From NCBI RefSeq assembly GCF_004355005.1, contig NZ_SMSJ01000042.1:1-50121 (forward strand): a stretch of DNA of 50,121 nt. Direction: 5' to 3'. Source of the stretch: Dankookia rubra. Its GTDB lineage: Bacteria; Pseudomonadota; Alphaproteobacteria; Acetobacterales; Acetobacteraceae. The position numbers and the translations under genes were made by a program. Under the pieces are notes generated by a model. That model made no database searches. It was not told the DNA's origin and saw only the letters and a list, made by a program, of their open reading frames with translations. Shown here one piece after another: positions 16,569 through 24,574 of the stretch. Positions within the stretch are counted from its first letter, which is position 1, and every line of letters starts with the position of its first letter.

Positions 16569-17927
16569 ATGCGACAGATGCACCTGGTCGGCTTCCTGCA
16601 GGCGCAGAACTGCACCACGCTGGCTTCCTCCTGGCGCCACCCGGACAGCCGCACCGACTTCCTCTCGGCCGGCTACTTCCAGGAGATCGCCCGCATCCTG
16701 GAAGCCGGGAAGTTCGACCTCGGCTTCTTCGACGACCGGCTGTCGATGCCCGACCGCTTCGGCTCCGACCACCACCACACGATCGAGCACGGCATCCGCT
16801 GCGTGAAGCTCGACCCGATCGTCACGCTGACCATGATGGGCGCGGTGACCTCGCGGCTCGGCCTCGGCTCGACGGCGTCCACCACCTATTTCGAGCCCTT
16901 CCACGTCGCCCGCGTCTTCCAGACGCTGGATCTGATGAGCGAGGGCCGCGCCGCCTGGAACGTGGTGACCTCGCTGAACGACGGCGAGGCGGCGAACATG
17001 GGCCATGCCGAGATGATGGCGCATGACGCGCGCTACGACCGCGCCGACGAGTTCGTCGAGGTCGTGCTCGGCCACTGGGACGCCTGGGAGGACGACGCGC
17101 TGATCGTCGACAAGGCCACGGGCCGCTTCGGCGACGGGCAGAAGGTGCACCGGCTCGACTACAAGGGGCGCTTCCTCCACTCCCGCGGCCCCTTCACCGT
17201 GCCGCGCAGCCGCCAGGGCCGCCCGGTGATGATCCAGGCCGGCAGCAGCGGCCGCGGCAAGCGCTTCTCGGCGCGCTGGGCCGAGCTGGTCTTCGTCGCC
17301 TATCACGACGTCGCCTCGGGCAAGCTCGAATACGAGGAGTTCAAGGCCATGGTCGCGGCGGAAGGCCGCGACCCCGATGCGGTGAAGGTGGCGACGCTCG
17401 CCTACCCGATCTGCGCCGCGACGCAGGCGGAGGCGGAGGACAAGGCGGCGCTGATCGCCAGCCTGCCGCTCGAGATCGACGCGCTGTCGCTGCTGTCGGA
17501 GGCGCTGAACTTCGACTTCGCCAGCAAGGGCATGGACGAGCCCTTCACCGATGCCGAGATGGCCGGCATCCAGGGCCTGCAGGCGATCCGCGACCGGGTG
17601 GTGAAGAACACCGGCAAGAAGAACCCGACGGTGCGCGACTTCATGGTCGGCAGCGGCCGCGGCAAGCCGCCGATGAACATGGTCGGCGGGCCGAAGCAGG
17701 TGGCCGACAAGCTGGAGGAATGGTTCACGGGCGGCGCCTGCGACGGCTTCGTCATCGGCGCCTGCGTCGTCCCCGGCAGCTATGCCGACTTCGTCCAGCA
17801 CGTGGTGCCGGAGCTGCAGCGGCGCGGGCTGTTCCGCAAGGACTATGCGGGGCGGACGCTGCGCGACCACCTTGGCCTGGCACGCGCCACGCGCGGGGAC
17901 TGGCAGCCGCGCCTGGCCGCGGAGTAG
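16569..17927 (+). CDS. LLM-class flavin-dependent monooxygenase (NtaA/SnaA/DszA type)
   Basis: A 452 aa two-component flavin monooxygenase that would use FMNH2 supplied by a separate reductase. The family start MRQMHLVGFLQAQNCTTLASSWRHP is at the ATG 16569, after AGGGGAAAG. The LLM barrel shows FDLGFFDDR, TSRLGLGSTASTTYFEPFHVAR, SEGRAAWNVVTS, AGSSGRGKRFSARWAELVF and VGGPKQVADKLEEWF. Relatives oxidise nitrilotriacetate, EDTA, dibenzothiophene sulfone or long alkanes, so the substrate is open. Divergent Bug binding proteins at 14.5-16.4 kb may import it. Confidence 0.9.
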   Translation: MRQMHLVGFLQAQNCTTLASSWRHPDSRTDFLSAGYFQEIARILEAGKFDLGFFDDRLSMPDRFGSDHHHTIEHGIRCVKLDPIVTLTMMGAVTSRLGLGSTASTTYFEPFHVARVFQTLDLMSEGRAAWNVVTSLNDGEAANMGHAEMMAHDARYDRADEFVEVVLGHWDAWEDDALIVDKATGRFGDGQKVHRLDYKGRFLHSRGPFTVPRSRQGRPVMIQAGSSGRGKRFSARWAELVFVAYHDVASGKLEYEEFKAMVAAEGRDPDAVKVATLAYPICAATQAEAEDKAALIASLPLEIDALSLLSEALNFDFASKGMDEPFTDAEMAGIQGLQAIRDRVVKNTGKKNPTVRDFMVGSGRGKPPMNMVGGPKQVADKLEEWFTGGACDGFVIGACVVPGSYADFVQHVVPELQRRGLFRKDYAGRTLRDHLGLARATRGDWQPRLAAE

Positions 17928-18152
17928 GGCCGCCCCGGTACGGTCCTCAGGGTCGCCGCAGGCGGCCTCCTTCCGCCTGCCCGCCATTCCCGCCGTCGCG
18001 CGGATCGAAGGGCGGGGTCCGGGACGGGGGTGGCTTTGCCTTCCCGACCTGGAGCGGCTTCCGTTCGCCTTGGCCCACGGCAACCGCCCTTGCCGCTTGT
18101 TCTTGCGGGCATCTTTGCCCGATCAGGCGAGTCCGCCAGATCGGGACCCGCC

Positions 18153-18920
18153 CTAGCCCGGCGTCGCCAGGTCCCGCGCCAGGTCCGGCAGCCCGCCGAT
18201 CGACAGCAGGTGGGCATGGATCGGCTCCAGCCAGCCCTTGTCGCGCAGCTCGAGGAACTGCTCGGCCGGCAGGGCGGCCAGCGCGGGGCGGTCCACGGCG
18301 AAGAAGCCGTCCACCCGCAGCGGCTTGCCATGGTGCGGGAACTGCACCACCGCCGGCTTCAGCAGGCCAAGCTGGTGCAGCCGCTCGGTGATGCCGCGGG
18401 TCCGCAGCATGCCTTCCTCCACCGACCGGGTGAAGGCCAGCACCCGGTCGAGCAGCGGGGTCGCCTTGCCCGCCGCGTCGAACAGCGGCTCGCCCTCGGT
18501 CCGGCTCACCTGCGGGGCGCCGGGATCGATGCAGAGCACGAGCTGGTCCGAGCCCGGGGCGGTGCGGACCAGGAAGAAGGGCACCCGGCGCAGGTAGGCC
18601 GGGACATAGGCGCCGGGCCTCCAGGCGCCCTGCTCGTTCACGTAGAGGTTGCTGCCGGGCGCCAGGCCGGTGAGCGCCACCGGCAGGTGCGGCGCCTGGG
18701 CGCCGAAGACGATCGGCAGGGTGCGCGCCGCGATGGCGAATTCCTCGGCCACCAGGGGGATGGCGCTGGCCTGGGCGGCGAAGCCGAAGCCGGCATCGCG
18801 GACGCGGAGCCCGGCATGCCGTTCCGGCGTCAGCGGATCGAGCGCGCCGTAGAGCGGCGGCAGGGCCGGGGCGGCGGCAGCCACCGCGGCGCCGTTGGCG
18901 AGGGGAGGTGTCTCGGGCAT
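18153..18920 (-). CDS. SapC family protein
   Basis: 255 aa from the ATG at 18920, preceded by GGAAGGAA. The SapC pattern is clear: PLTPERHAGLRVRDAGFGFA, IPLVAEEFAIAARTLPIVF, AYVPAYLRRVPFFLV, LCIDPGAP, and a C-terminal LKPAVVQFPHHGKPLRVDGFFAVDRPALAALP. The family takes its name from a Campylobacter S-layer-associated gene but its role in alphaproteobacteria is not known. No signal peptide is visible. It is preceded on the same strand by a 29-codon hydrophobic ORF. Confidence 0.88.
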   Translation of the reverse strand: MPETPPLANGAAVAAAAPALPPLYGALDPLTPERHAGLRVRDAGFGFAAQASAIPLVAEEFAIAARTLPIVFGAQAPHLPVALTGLAPGSNLYVNEQGAWRPGAYVPAYLRRVPFFLVRTAPGSDQLVLCIDPGAPQVSRTEGEPLFDAAGKATPLLDRVLAFTRSVEEGMLRTRGITERLHQLGLLKPAVVQFPHHGKPLRVDGFFAVDRPALAALPAEQFLELRDKGWLEPIHAHLLSIGGLPDLARDLATPG

Positions 18921-18980
18921 GTGATCTGGTTCCTTCCCGGCGGCCCTACGAGCCGACGGCCGGGCGTGCAAGGCAGCGTC

Positions 18981-19070
18981 TCAGCGGAATACCAGCCGGG
19001 CGACCTGGACCACCAGCGATACCGCCAGTAGCAGGAGGATGATGCGTTGCAGCCTGGCGGGCGAAGGCAT
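18981..19070 (-). CDS. Possible 29-aa single-span membrane peptide
   Basis: The frame reads MPSPARLQRIILLLLAVSLV then VQVARLVFR and TGA. It is a short basic start followed by one hydrophobic helix and a basic end, a sensible small inner-membrane protein, 60 bases upstream of sapC on the same strand. No strong ribosome site is seen (CAGCACCC before the ATG), so it may be fortuitous. Confidence 0.35.
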   Translation of the reverse strand: MPSPARLQRIILLLLAVSLVVQVARLVFR

Positions 19071-19276
19071 GGGTGCTGCCCCGGACTGGGATGGCCGTGC
19101 GGTCCCGCGCGCCGGCCTGCGGCCGCGGTGCCGGGCGGCAGGCTATCCCGGATTGCGGCCGTGCCAGAACGCCAATCCGCCGCCCTCCGCGGTTTTCCGC
19201 GCGGATCGTCGCGCCCGGCCGTGCAGGCCCCGCCGGGATCCGTCCCCGCAGGCGGAGGCGACCGCCGGGGCCGGCC

Positions 19277-19744
19277 TCAGCCGCGCCGCGGCCGGGTCTG
19301 CCGGGCGATGATGGCGCGCAGCAGGGTCTTGATCGCCAGGGCCTCGGCCTCCGGGTGGCGGGCCATCACCTCGGCCTCGTGCTGCTTGGCGGCCTGGACC
19401 AGGTCGGCCGCCGTCACCTCTCCGCGCGTGGTCAGCGCCACCCGGACCACCCGGCGGTCCTTGGCGTCCTGGGTGCGCTTGACGAAGCCGTCGCGCACCA
19501 TGCGGTCCAGCAGCTTGGTCATGGTCGGCTGCTGCAGCAGGCAGGTCTCGGCCAGGCCGGTCACCGTTTCCCCGCTGCTGCCGACCAGGCTGGCCAGCAC
19601 CCGCCAGACCGGGACGCTGATGCCGCGGCGGCGGAGTTGGTCGTGGAACTCGGCGGAGATGAGGTGGGAGGCGCGAGCCAGCAGGTAGAGCAGGTAGTCG
19701 TCGACAAACCGGCTGCCGGGCGGATTCGCGGGAGGCTGGGACAT
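19277..19744 (-). CDS. MarR family transcriptional regulator, likely repressor of the nicX-like operon
   Basis: About 155 aa winged-helix regulator. It has the MarR layout: dimerisation helix (DDYLLYLLARASHLISAEFHDQLRRRGI), recognition helix region (ETCLLQQPTMTKLLDRMVRDG), the wing with the conserved DxRxxxxxLT form (DAKDRRVVRVALTTRG), and a C-terminal dimerisation helix. The ATG at 19744 begins at MSQPPANPPGSRF; a further in-frame ATG at 19792 is possible and neither has a good ribosome site. It is divergent from a NicX-like gene. In Pseudomonas putida the MarR-type NicR controls nicX, so the same link is likely here. A small palindrome at 19830-19845 may be its operator. Confidence 0.88.
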   Translation of the reverse strand: MSQPPANPPGSRFVDDYLLYLLARASHLISAEFHDQLRRRGISVPVWRVLASLVGSSGETVTGLAETCLLQQPTMTKLLDRMVRDGFVKRTQDAKDRRVVRVALTTRGEVTAADLVQAAKQHEAEVMARHPEAEALAIKTLLRAIIARQTRPRRG

Positions 19745-19829
19745 AACGATAGCGATCCGATGACGTTGCGCTTTGCGGTATGATAGGCCCATTCCGACTC
19801 AAATGCTGTCAAAATAGTACGTTCAGGCG

Positions 19830-19845
19830 ATGAATGCATTTTCAT
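19830..19845. promoter_or_regulatory. Candidate MarR operator palindrome
   Basis: ATGAA-TGCATT-TTCAT, an inverted repeat with 5-base arms, lies in the 143-base region between the divergent MarR and NicX-like genes, about 43 bases before the nicX start. MarR proteins bind short AT-rich palindromes in such positions. Based only on symmetry and location. Confidence 0.35.
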
Positions 19846-19887
19846 GCTAATCGGCCCGCCGTCAGGGTCGTCGAGGAGGCTCACCGC

Positions 19888-20925
19888 ATGCTCACCGACC
19901 GCATCGAGGCACCCTGGATCGAGGCTTTCGAGACCGTCCTGCGGCTCTGCCGGGCGGAAGCGGGCCTGCCCGTCTGTCTCCTGGCGGAGAGCCAGTCCCG
20001 GGCGGTGAACATCGATCTCGCGGAATTGGCCGCGCTGCGGCTGGGCTGCCGGCCCTTCCGCCTGGTGCTGCCGACCCCGCCGCAGACCGCGCCGGTGCCG
20101 GTCCGCTCGACCGGCGCCTCGCGCGCCCTGCAGGCGCATCCGGCCGCGCTCGCCGCGCTGAAAGCCTCTCCGCTCATCCTCGATCTCACCCTCGAAGGCC
20201 TTTTGCACGCCCCGGAACTCGGCGGGATCCTGCGCGCCGGCAGCCGGGTCCTCATGGTCTCGAACGAGCACCCGGAAGCCCTCGCCCGGCTGGTGCCGCG
20301 ACCGGAGGACGAAGCCCCGGTCCGCGCCGCGGTGAAGCTTGCCCGGGGAACGAAACGCATGACGGTCGTCTCAGCCGCCGGAACCGATCTCACGATTGCG
20401 CTGGAGGATGCGGTCACCGCGGGGGTCTGGGGCTGGACCGACCGGCCGGGCACCGTGGCGCACTGGCCGGGCGGCGTCGTCGTCTCCTTCCCCCGGGCCG
20501 GCAGCGTGCAGGGCACCCTGGTGCTGGATGCCGGGGACGCGAACCTGACTTTTAAACGCTACCTGGAACGATCCGTCCACCTGGAGTTGCGGGACGATCA
20601 TATCGTTTCGATATCGGGAGACGGGACCGATGCCGAATTGATGCGGCGCTACCTTGCCGCCTGGGGCGACCGCGCCGCCTATGCGGTCTCCCATGTCGGC
20701 TGGGGGCTGAACCCCCGGGCGCGCTACGAGGCGCTGGCGATGTACGACCGCCGCGACACCAACGGCACCGAACTGCGCGCCTTCGCCGGCAATTTCCTGT
20801 TCTCGACCGGCGCCAACGAATTCGCCGGGCGCTTCACCGAGGGGCATTTCGACATCCCCGTCCGCAACTGCACCATCGCGCTGGACGGCAGGCCGGTGGT
20901 GGTCGAAGGGAGGCTCGTGCCATGA
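19888..20925 (+). CDS. 2,5-dihydroxypyridine 5,6-dioxygenase-like protein (NicX family)
   Basis: 345 aa from the ATG at 19888, with GAGGAGG upstream at 19873. The fold is the aminopeptidase-T/M29-like family that includes NicX, which opens 2,5-dihydroxypyridine to N-formylmaleamate with non-haem iron. The iron ligands known from NicX have counterparts: H269 in SHVGWGLNPRARYEAL, and H320 and D322 in GHFDIPVRNCTIALDG. The divergent MarR gene and the following alpha/beta hydrolase repeat the nicR-nicX-nicD logic of nicotinate catabolism. The stop overlaps the next start (ATGA at 20922-20925). A different pyridine diol as substrate cannot be excluded. Confidence 0.85.
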   Translation: MLTDRIEAPWIEAFETVLRLCRAEAGLPVCLLAESQSRAVNIDLAELAALRLGCRPFRLVLPTPPQTAPVPVRSTGASRALQAHPAALAALKASPLILDLTLEGLLHAPELGGILRAGSRVLMVSNEHPEALARLVPRPEDEAPVRAAVKLARGTKRMTVVSAAGTDLTIALEDAVTAGVWGWTDRPGTVAHWPGGVVVSFPRAGSVQGTLVLDAGDANLTFKRYLERSVHLELRDDHIVSISGDGTDAELMRRYLAAWGDRAAYAVSHVGWGLNPRARYEALAMYDRRDTNGTELRAFAGNFLFSTGANEFAGRFTEGHFDIPVRNCTIALDGRPVVVEGRLVP

Positions 20926-21656
20926 CCACCATCGTGCTGCTGCACGGCATCGGCGGCGCCAGCTGGGCGCCGGTGCTGCCCGCGCTCGCCCCCGCCCGGG
21001 TGCTGGACTGGCCGCTGCCCGGCTTCGCCGGCACGCCGATGCCGGCCGAGACCAGCTTCGCCGGCTGGGCCGGCCTGCTGCGCGACCGGCTGGACGCCGA
21101 GGGCATCCCCCGCATCGACCTGATCGGCCATTCGATCGGCGGCATGCTGGCGCTCGACTTCGCGCTGCGCTTCCCCGAACGCGTCCGCGGCCTGGTGCTC
21201 TATGCCACCACCCCGGCCTTCGGCGGCCGCGACCCCGCCTTCGCCGAGGCCTTCCTGGCCGAGCGGCTGGCGCCGCTCGAGGCCGGGCAGGACATGGCCG
21301 CGCTGGCCGAGTCCAGCATCCGGCCGATGCTCCGCCCCGGCACGCCGGCGCCACTGGTCCACCTCGCGGTGGATGCCATGGCCGCGGCCCCGGAGGCGGC
21401 CTATCGCGCCGCCGTCCGCTGCCTGACCACCTTCAACCGGCGCGACGACCTCGGCCGGCTCGCCGCGCCCACCCTGCTGGTCGCCGGCGAGACCGACCCG
21501 CTGGCGCCGCCGAAGACCATGGAGCGGATGAGGGACGCCATCCGCAATGCCCGGCTCGCGGTGCTGCCGGGCTGCGGGCATCTCGCGCATCTGGAGGACC
21601 CGGCCGGCTTCAACGCCGCGGTGCGCGGCTTCCTGCAAGCCCTGCGGGAGGGCTGA
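20922..21656 (+). CDS. Alpha/beta hydrolase, NicD-like (N-formylmaleamate deformylase candidate)
   Basis: 244 aa alpha/beta-hydrolase. Nucleophile S71 lies in GHSIGG, the acid D192 in GETDPLAPP and the base H220 in GCGHLAHLEDP; the oxyanion HGIGGASW is at the N-terminus. It overlaps the NicX-like gene by four bases, so translation is coupled. In the nicotinate pathway NicD removes the formyl group from the NicX product, and this gene sits exactly where that step is needed. The fold alone would fit many esterases or lactonases, so the role is inferred from position. Confidence 0.8.
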   Translation: MTTIVLLHGIGGASWAPVLPALAPARVLDWPLPGFAGTPMPAETSFAGWAGLLRDRLDAEGIPRIDLIGHSIGGMLALDFALRFPERVRGLVLYATTPAFGGRDPAFAEAFLAERLAPLEAGQDMAALAESSIRPMLRPGTPAPLVHLAVDAMAAAPEAAYRAAVRCLTTFNRRDDLGRLAAPTLLVAGETDPLAPPKTMERMRDAIRNARLAVLPGCGHLAHLEDPAGFNAAVRGFLQALREG

Positions 21657-21658
21657 GG

Positions 21659-22903
21659 GTGGACGCCCCGATCTTCGACCCCGCCGCCTTCCGCCTGACC
21701 GCGCAGGAGGCGGCGCTGACCGCCGATGCCCGCGAATTCGGCCAGGCCGTGCTGGCCCCGCGCGCCGCCCGCTGGGACCGGGAGGCGAGCTTCCCGACCG
21801 ACAACTACCGCGACATGCACGCCAACGGGCTGCTCGGCATCTGCATCCCGGACGCCGAGGGCGGGCGCGGCGCCGGCTTCCGCACCTATTGCCTGACCGC
21901 CGCCGAGATGGGCCGCTATTGCGGCGCGACCGCGCTGACCTGGAACATGCATGTCTGCTCCACGCTCTGGACCGGCGCGCTGACCGAGGACCTCGACCTG
22001 CCGGCCGATATCCGCGCCGAGCATCGCCGCCGCCGCCGGCTGCACTACGACCGCATCCTGCGCGACGGCGCGATCTACGCGCAGCCCTTCAGCGAGGGCG
22101 GCGCGGCGGCGGCCGGCGGGGTCGCCTTCGGCACCACGGCGAAGCGCGTCCCCGGCGGCTACCTGATCAGCGGCAGGAAGATCTTCGCAAGCCTGTCCGG
22201 CCATGCCGACTTCTACGGCGTGCTCTGCACCGAGTTGCGCGACGGCGAGGCGAAGCCCTCCCGCCGCGACACGCTCTACCTCGCCATCCCGCGCGACGCG
22301 GAGGGCGTCGCCGTCGAGGGCGGCTGGGACCCGCTCGGGATGCGCGGCACGGTCTCCCGCAACCTCGTCTTCCGCGACGTCTTCGTCGGCGAAGACGCGG
22401 CGCTGATGCCGCCCGGCCTTTATTTCCAGGCGGCGACGCGCTGGCCGCACATGTTCATGACCCTCTCGCCCGCCTACATGGGCATCGCCCAGGCCGCCTA
22501 CGACTTCACCGTGAAATACCTCCGCGGCGAATGGCCCGGCACGCCGCCGGTGAAGCGCCGGATGTACCCGACCAAGCAGGTCGCCGTCGCCGAGATGCGG
22601 GTCATGCTGGAGCAGACCAAGGCGCTCTGGTTCCAGGCGGTGACGGAGGCCGGGCCCGATCCCTCGAAGGACCAGCTGCTGCGCGCCTGGGCGGCGCAGC
22701 ACACGGTGATGGAGAATGCCGCGGCGCTGGCGGCCAAGGCCGTCCGCACCTGCGGCGGCCAGGCCATGCTGAAGTCCCTGCCGCTCGAGCGACTCTACCG
22801 CGATGCCCGCTGCGGCTCGCTCATGCTGCCCTGGACCGCGGAGCTCTGCATCGACCGCATCGGCCGCGCGGCGCTCTACGAGGCGGGGGAGACGGATGAG
22901 TAG
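21659..22903 (+). CDS. Acyl-CoA dehydrogenase family protein
   Basis: 414 aa from a GTG at 21659, two bases after the hydrolase stop. Acyl-CoA dehydrogenase features: helical N-terminal domain (LTADAREFGQAVLAPRAARWDRE), GLLGICIPDAEGGRGAGFRTYCLTAAEMGRY, middle beta-domain (YAQPFSEGGAAAAGG, GGYLISGRKIFASLSGHADFYGV), and a C-terminal four-helix domain with RTCGGQAMLKSLPLERLYRDARCGSLMLPWT. The usual catalytic glutamate region reads SLMLPWTAELCIDRIG, so this member may oxidise or hydroxylate an unusual thioester. Its stop overlaps the ATG of the CoA ligase (ATGAGTAG at 22896-22903), which suggests the two act in sequence. Confidence 0.85.
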   Translation: MDAPIFDPAAFRLTAQEAALTADAREFGQAVLAPRAARWDREASFPTDNYRDMHANGLLGICIPDAEGGRGAGFRTYCLTAAEMGRYCGATALTWNMHVCSTLWTGALTEDLDLPADIRAEHRRRRRLHYDRILRDGAIYAQPFSEGGAAAAGGVAFGTTAKRVPGGYLISGRKIFASLSGHADFYGVLCTELRDGEAKPSRRDTLYLAIPRDAEGVAVEGGWDPLGMRGTVSRNLVFRDVFVGEDAALMPPGLYFQAATRWPHMFMTLSPAYMGIAQAAYDFTVKYLRGEWPGTPPVKRRMYPTKQVAVAEMRVMLEQTKALWFQAVTEAGPDPSKDQLLRAWAAQHTVMENAAALAAKAVRTCGGQAMLKSLPLERLYRDARCGSLMLPWTAELCIDRIGRAALYEAGETDE

Positions 22904-24476
22904 GGGAAGGGAAGGCCGGGGGAGAAGGTATTCTCCCCCGGGCCCCCTCACCTGTTTCTCTGGGTCGGTACCCTCCGCGCCGCGGCACCCGGCCCACAGA
23001 AAGGAAGGGTGGGGCTTGGGGAAGGAACACTTCTCCCTCCCCAACCCTGCCTCCCCGCCGGACGCCGTTGCCCTCAGCGGCCCGGCCGGCCGCCTGACCT
23101 ACGCCGCGCTGCACGGCCGCGTCGCCGCCGCCGCCGCCGCGCTCGCCGCGCAGGGCCTCGGCCGCGGCGACCGCCTCGCCTTCCTCGGCCAGAACCACCC
23201 GGCGCAGCTCGTGCTGCTCTTCGCCTGCGCCCGGCTCGGCGCCATCCTCGTCCCGCTGAACTGGCGCCTGGCCGCGCCCGAGCTGCGCTTCATCCTGGAC
23301 GACAGCGGCGCCCGCCTGCTGGCCGCGACGCGGGAGATGGCCGCCGCCGCCGGCGCCGCCGCGCCCCCCGGCTGCGCCCTGCTGGACGCCGAGGCCGATT
23401 GGCCCGCCGCCGCCCCGCCCGCCGCCGGCGCGCCGGACGACCCCCTGCTGCTGGTCTATACCTCCGGCACCACCGGCCAGCCGAAGGGCGCGGTGCTCGA
23501 CCAGCGCGCCCTCCTGGCCAATGCGGCGAATGCCCGGCACGCCTTCGCGCTGACCGCCGCCGACCGGGTGCTGACCCTGCTGCCGATGTTCCATGTCGGC
23601 GGCCTCAACATCCAGACCACCCCGGCGCTGCTGGCCGGGGCCGAGGTCGTGCTGCTGCCGCGCTTCGACCCCGAGGCCACCTTCGCCGCCATCGCAGCGC
23701 ACCGCCCGAGCCTCACCCTGCTGGTGCCGGCGGTGATGCAGGCCCTCGTCGCCCATCCCGGCTGGGCCGCGGCCGACCTTTCCTCGCTGCGGGCCGTCGG
23801 CGCCGGCTCCTCCGAAGTGCCGCTGCCGCTGATCGAGGCCTTCCACGCGCGGGGGATCCCGGTCCAGCAGGTCTATGGCGCGACCGAGACCGGCCCCATC
23901 GCCATCGTCCAGACGCGGGAGGCGGCGCTAGCCGCGCCCGGCAGCCTCGGCGCGCCGGCGCTGCACGGGGAGGCGCGGGTGGTCGACCCGCGCGGGCGCG
24001 AGGCGCCGCCTGGCACCCCGGGCGAGATCCAGCTGCGCGGCCCGCATGTCGCGCGCGGCTACTGGAATGCTCCGGCCGCGACCGCGGCGAACTTCCGCGA
24101 CGGCTGGTTCCGCTCGGGCGACGTCGGCCTCCGCGACGCCGCGGGCCGCTTCTGGTTCACCGACCGGCTGAAGCACCTGATCATCTCGGGCGGCGAGAAC
24201 ATCTACCCCGCCGAGGTGGAGCGCATCCTCCGCACCGCCCCCGGCGTGCTGGAGGGCGCGGTCTGCGGCCGGCCCGACCCGCGCTGGGGGGAGGTGCCGG
24301 TGGCCGTCGTGGTTCCCGGGCCGGGCTTCGAGCGGGAGGCCGTGCTGCGGCACTTCGAGGGGCGGATCGCCCGCTTCAAGCAGCCGCGCGCGGTGGTCGC
24401 GGTGCCGGCGCTGCCGCGGACGGCGCTGGGAAAGGTGCGGGTGGAGGCGCTGCGGGAGATCGCGGCGAGAGGATAG
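22896..24476 (+). CDS. AMP-forming acyl-CoA ligase with an N-terminus encoded by repeat copy C
   Basis: An ANL-superfamily ligase that activates a carboxylic acid through an adenylate. Motifs: YTSGTTGQPKGAV (P-loop), YGATETGP (A5), WFRSGDVGLRD (A7), LIISGGENIYPAEVE (hinge) and catalytic lysine in RTALGKVRVEAL. The natural start is ATG 22896, overlapping the dehydrogenase stop. Codons about 6-52 are then the in-frame translation of the 140 bp repeat, and the family sequence only begins at PPDAVALSGPAGRLTYAALH, so the first dozen or so normal residues are missing. A TTG inside the repeat near 23016 is an alternative start. The core is intact and probably active. Confidence 0.88.
   Translation: MSRGREGRGRRYSPPGPLTCFSGSVPSAPRHPAHRKEGWGLGKEHFSLPNPASPPDAVALSGPAGRLTYAALHGRVAAAAAALAAQGLGRGDRLAFLGQNHPAQLVLLFACARLGAILVPLNWRLAAPELRFILDDSGARLLAATREMAAAAGAAAPPGCALLDAEADWPAAAPPAAGAPDDPLLLVYTSGTTGQPKGAVLDQRALLANAANARHAFALTAADRVLTLLPMFHVGGLNIQTTPALLAGAEVVLLPRFDPEATFAAIAAHRPSLTLLVPAVMQALVAHPGWAAADLSSLRAVGAGSSEVPLPLIEAFHARGIPVQQVYGATETGPIAIVQTREAALAAPGSLGAPALHGEARVVDPRGREAPPGTPGEIQLRGPHVARGYWNAPAATAANFRDGWFRSGDVGLRDAAGRFWFTDRLKHLIISGGENIYPAEVERILRTAPGVLEGAVCGRPDPRWGEVPVAVVVPGPGFEREAVLRHFEGRIARFKQPRAVVAVPALPRTALGKVRVEALREIAARG
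22912..23051 (+). repeat. Dispersed hairpin repeat, copy C (inside the ligase reading frame)
   Basis: 140 bp. Hairpin 1 is a perfect 9 bp stem GGGGGAGAA (22918-22926) with TTCTCCCCC (22931-22939), loop GGTA. Hairpin 2 pairs 22955-22968 with 22989-23002 (12 of 14 Watson-Crick plus one G-T). Hairpin 3 pairs the GGGGAAGG region with CCCTCCCCAACCC. Same sense as the flanking genes. It starts nine bases after the dehydrogenase stop and is open in the ligase frame. Confidence 0.85.
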
Positions 24477-24481
24477 GGCCA

Positions 24482-24525
24482 AGGGGGCCTTGCCCCCCTG
24501 CCCCCCACCGAAGGCCGAAAGGCCT
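24482..24525. terminator. Double hairpin after the CoA ligase
   Basis: AGGGGG pairs with CCCCCT (24482-24499), followed by AGGCC-GAAA-GGCCT (24512-24525), a 5 bp stem on a GNRA-type loop. Positioned 6 bases after the ligase stop, suitable to end the nicX-like operon. Confidence 0.55.
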
Positions 24526-24574
24526 CTGGACACCTCGGGTTGAGGGTGCGGCCACGATCCATCAGACTTCGGCC

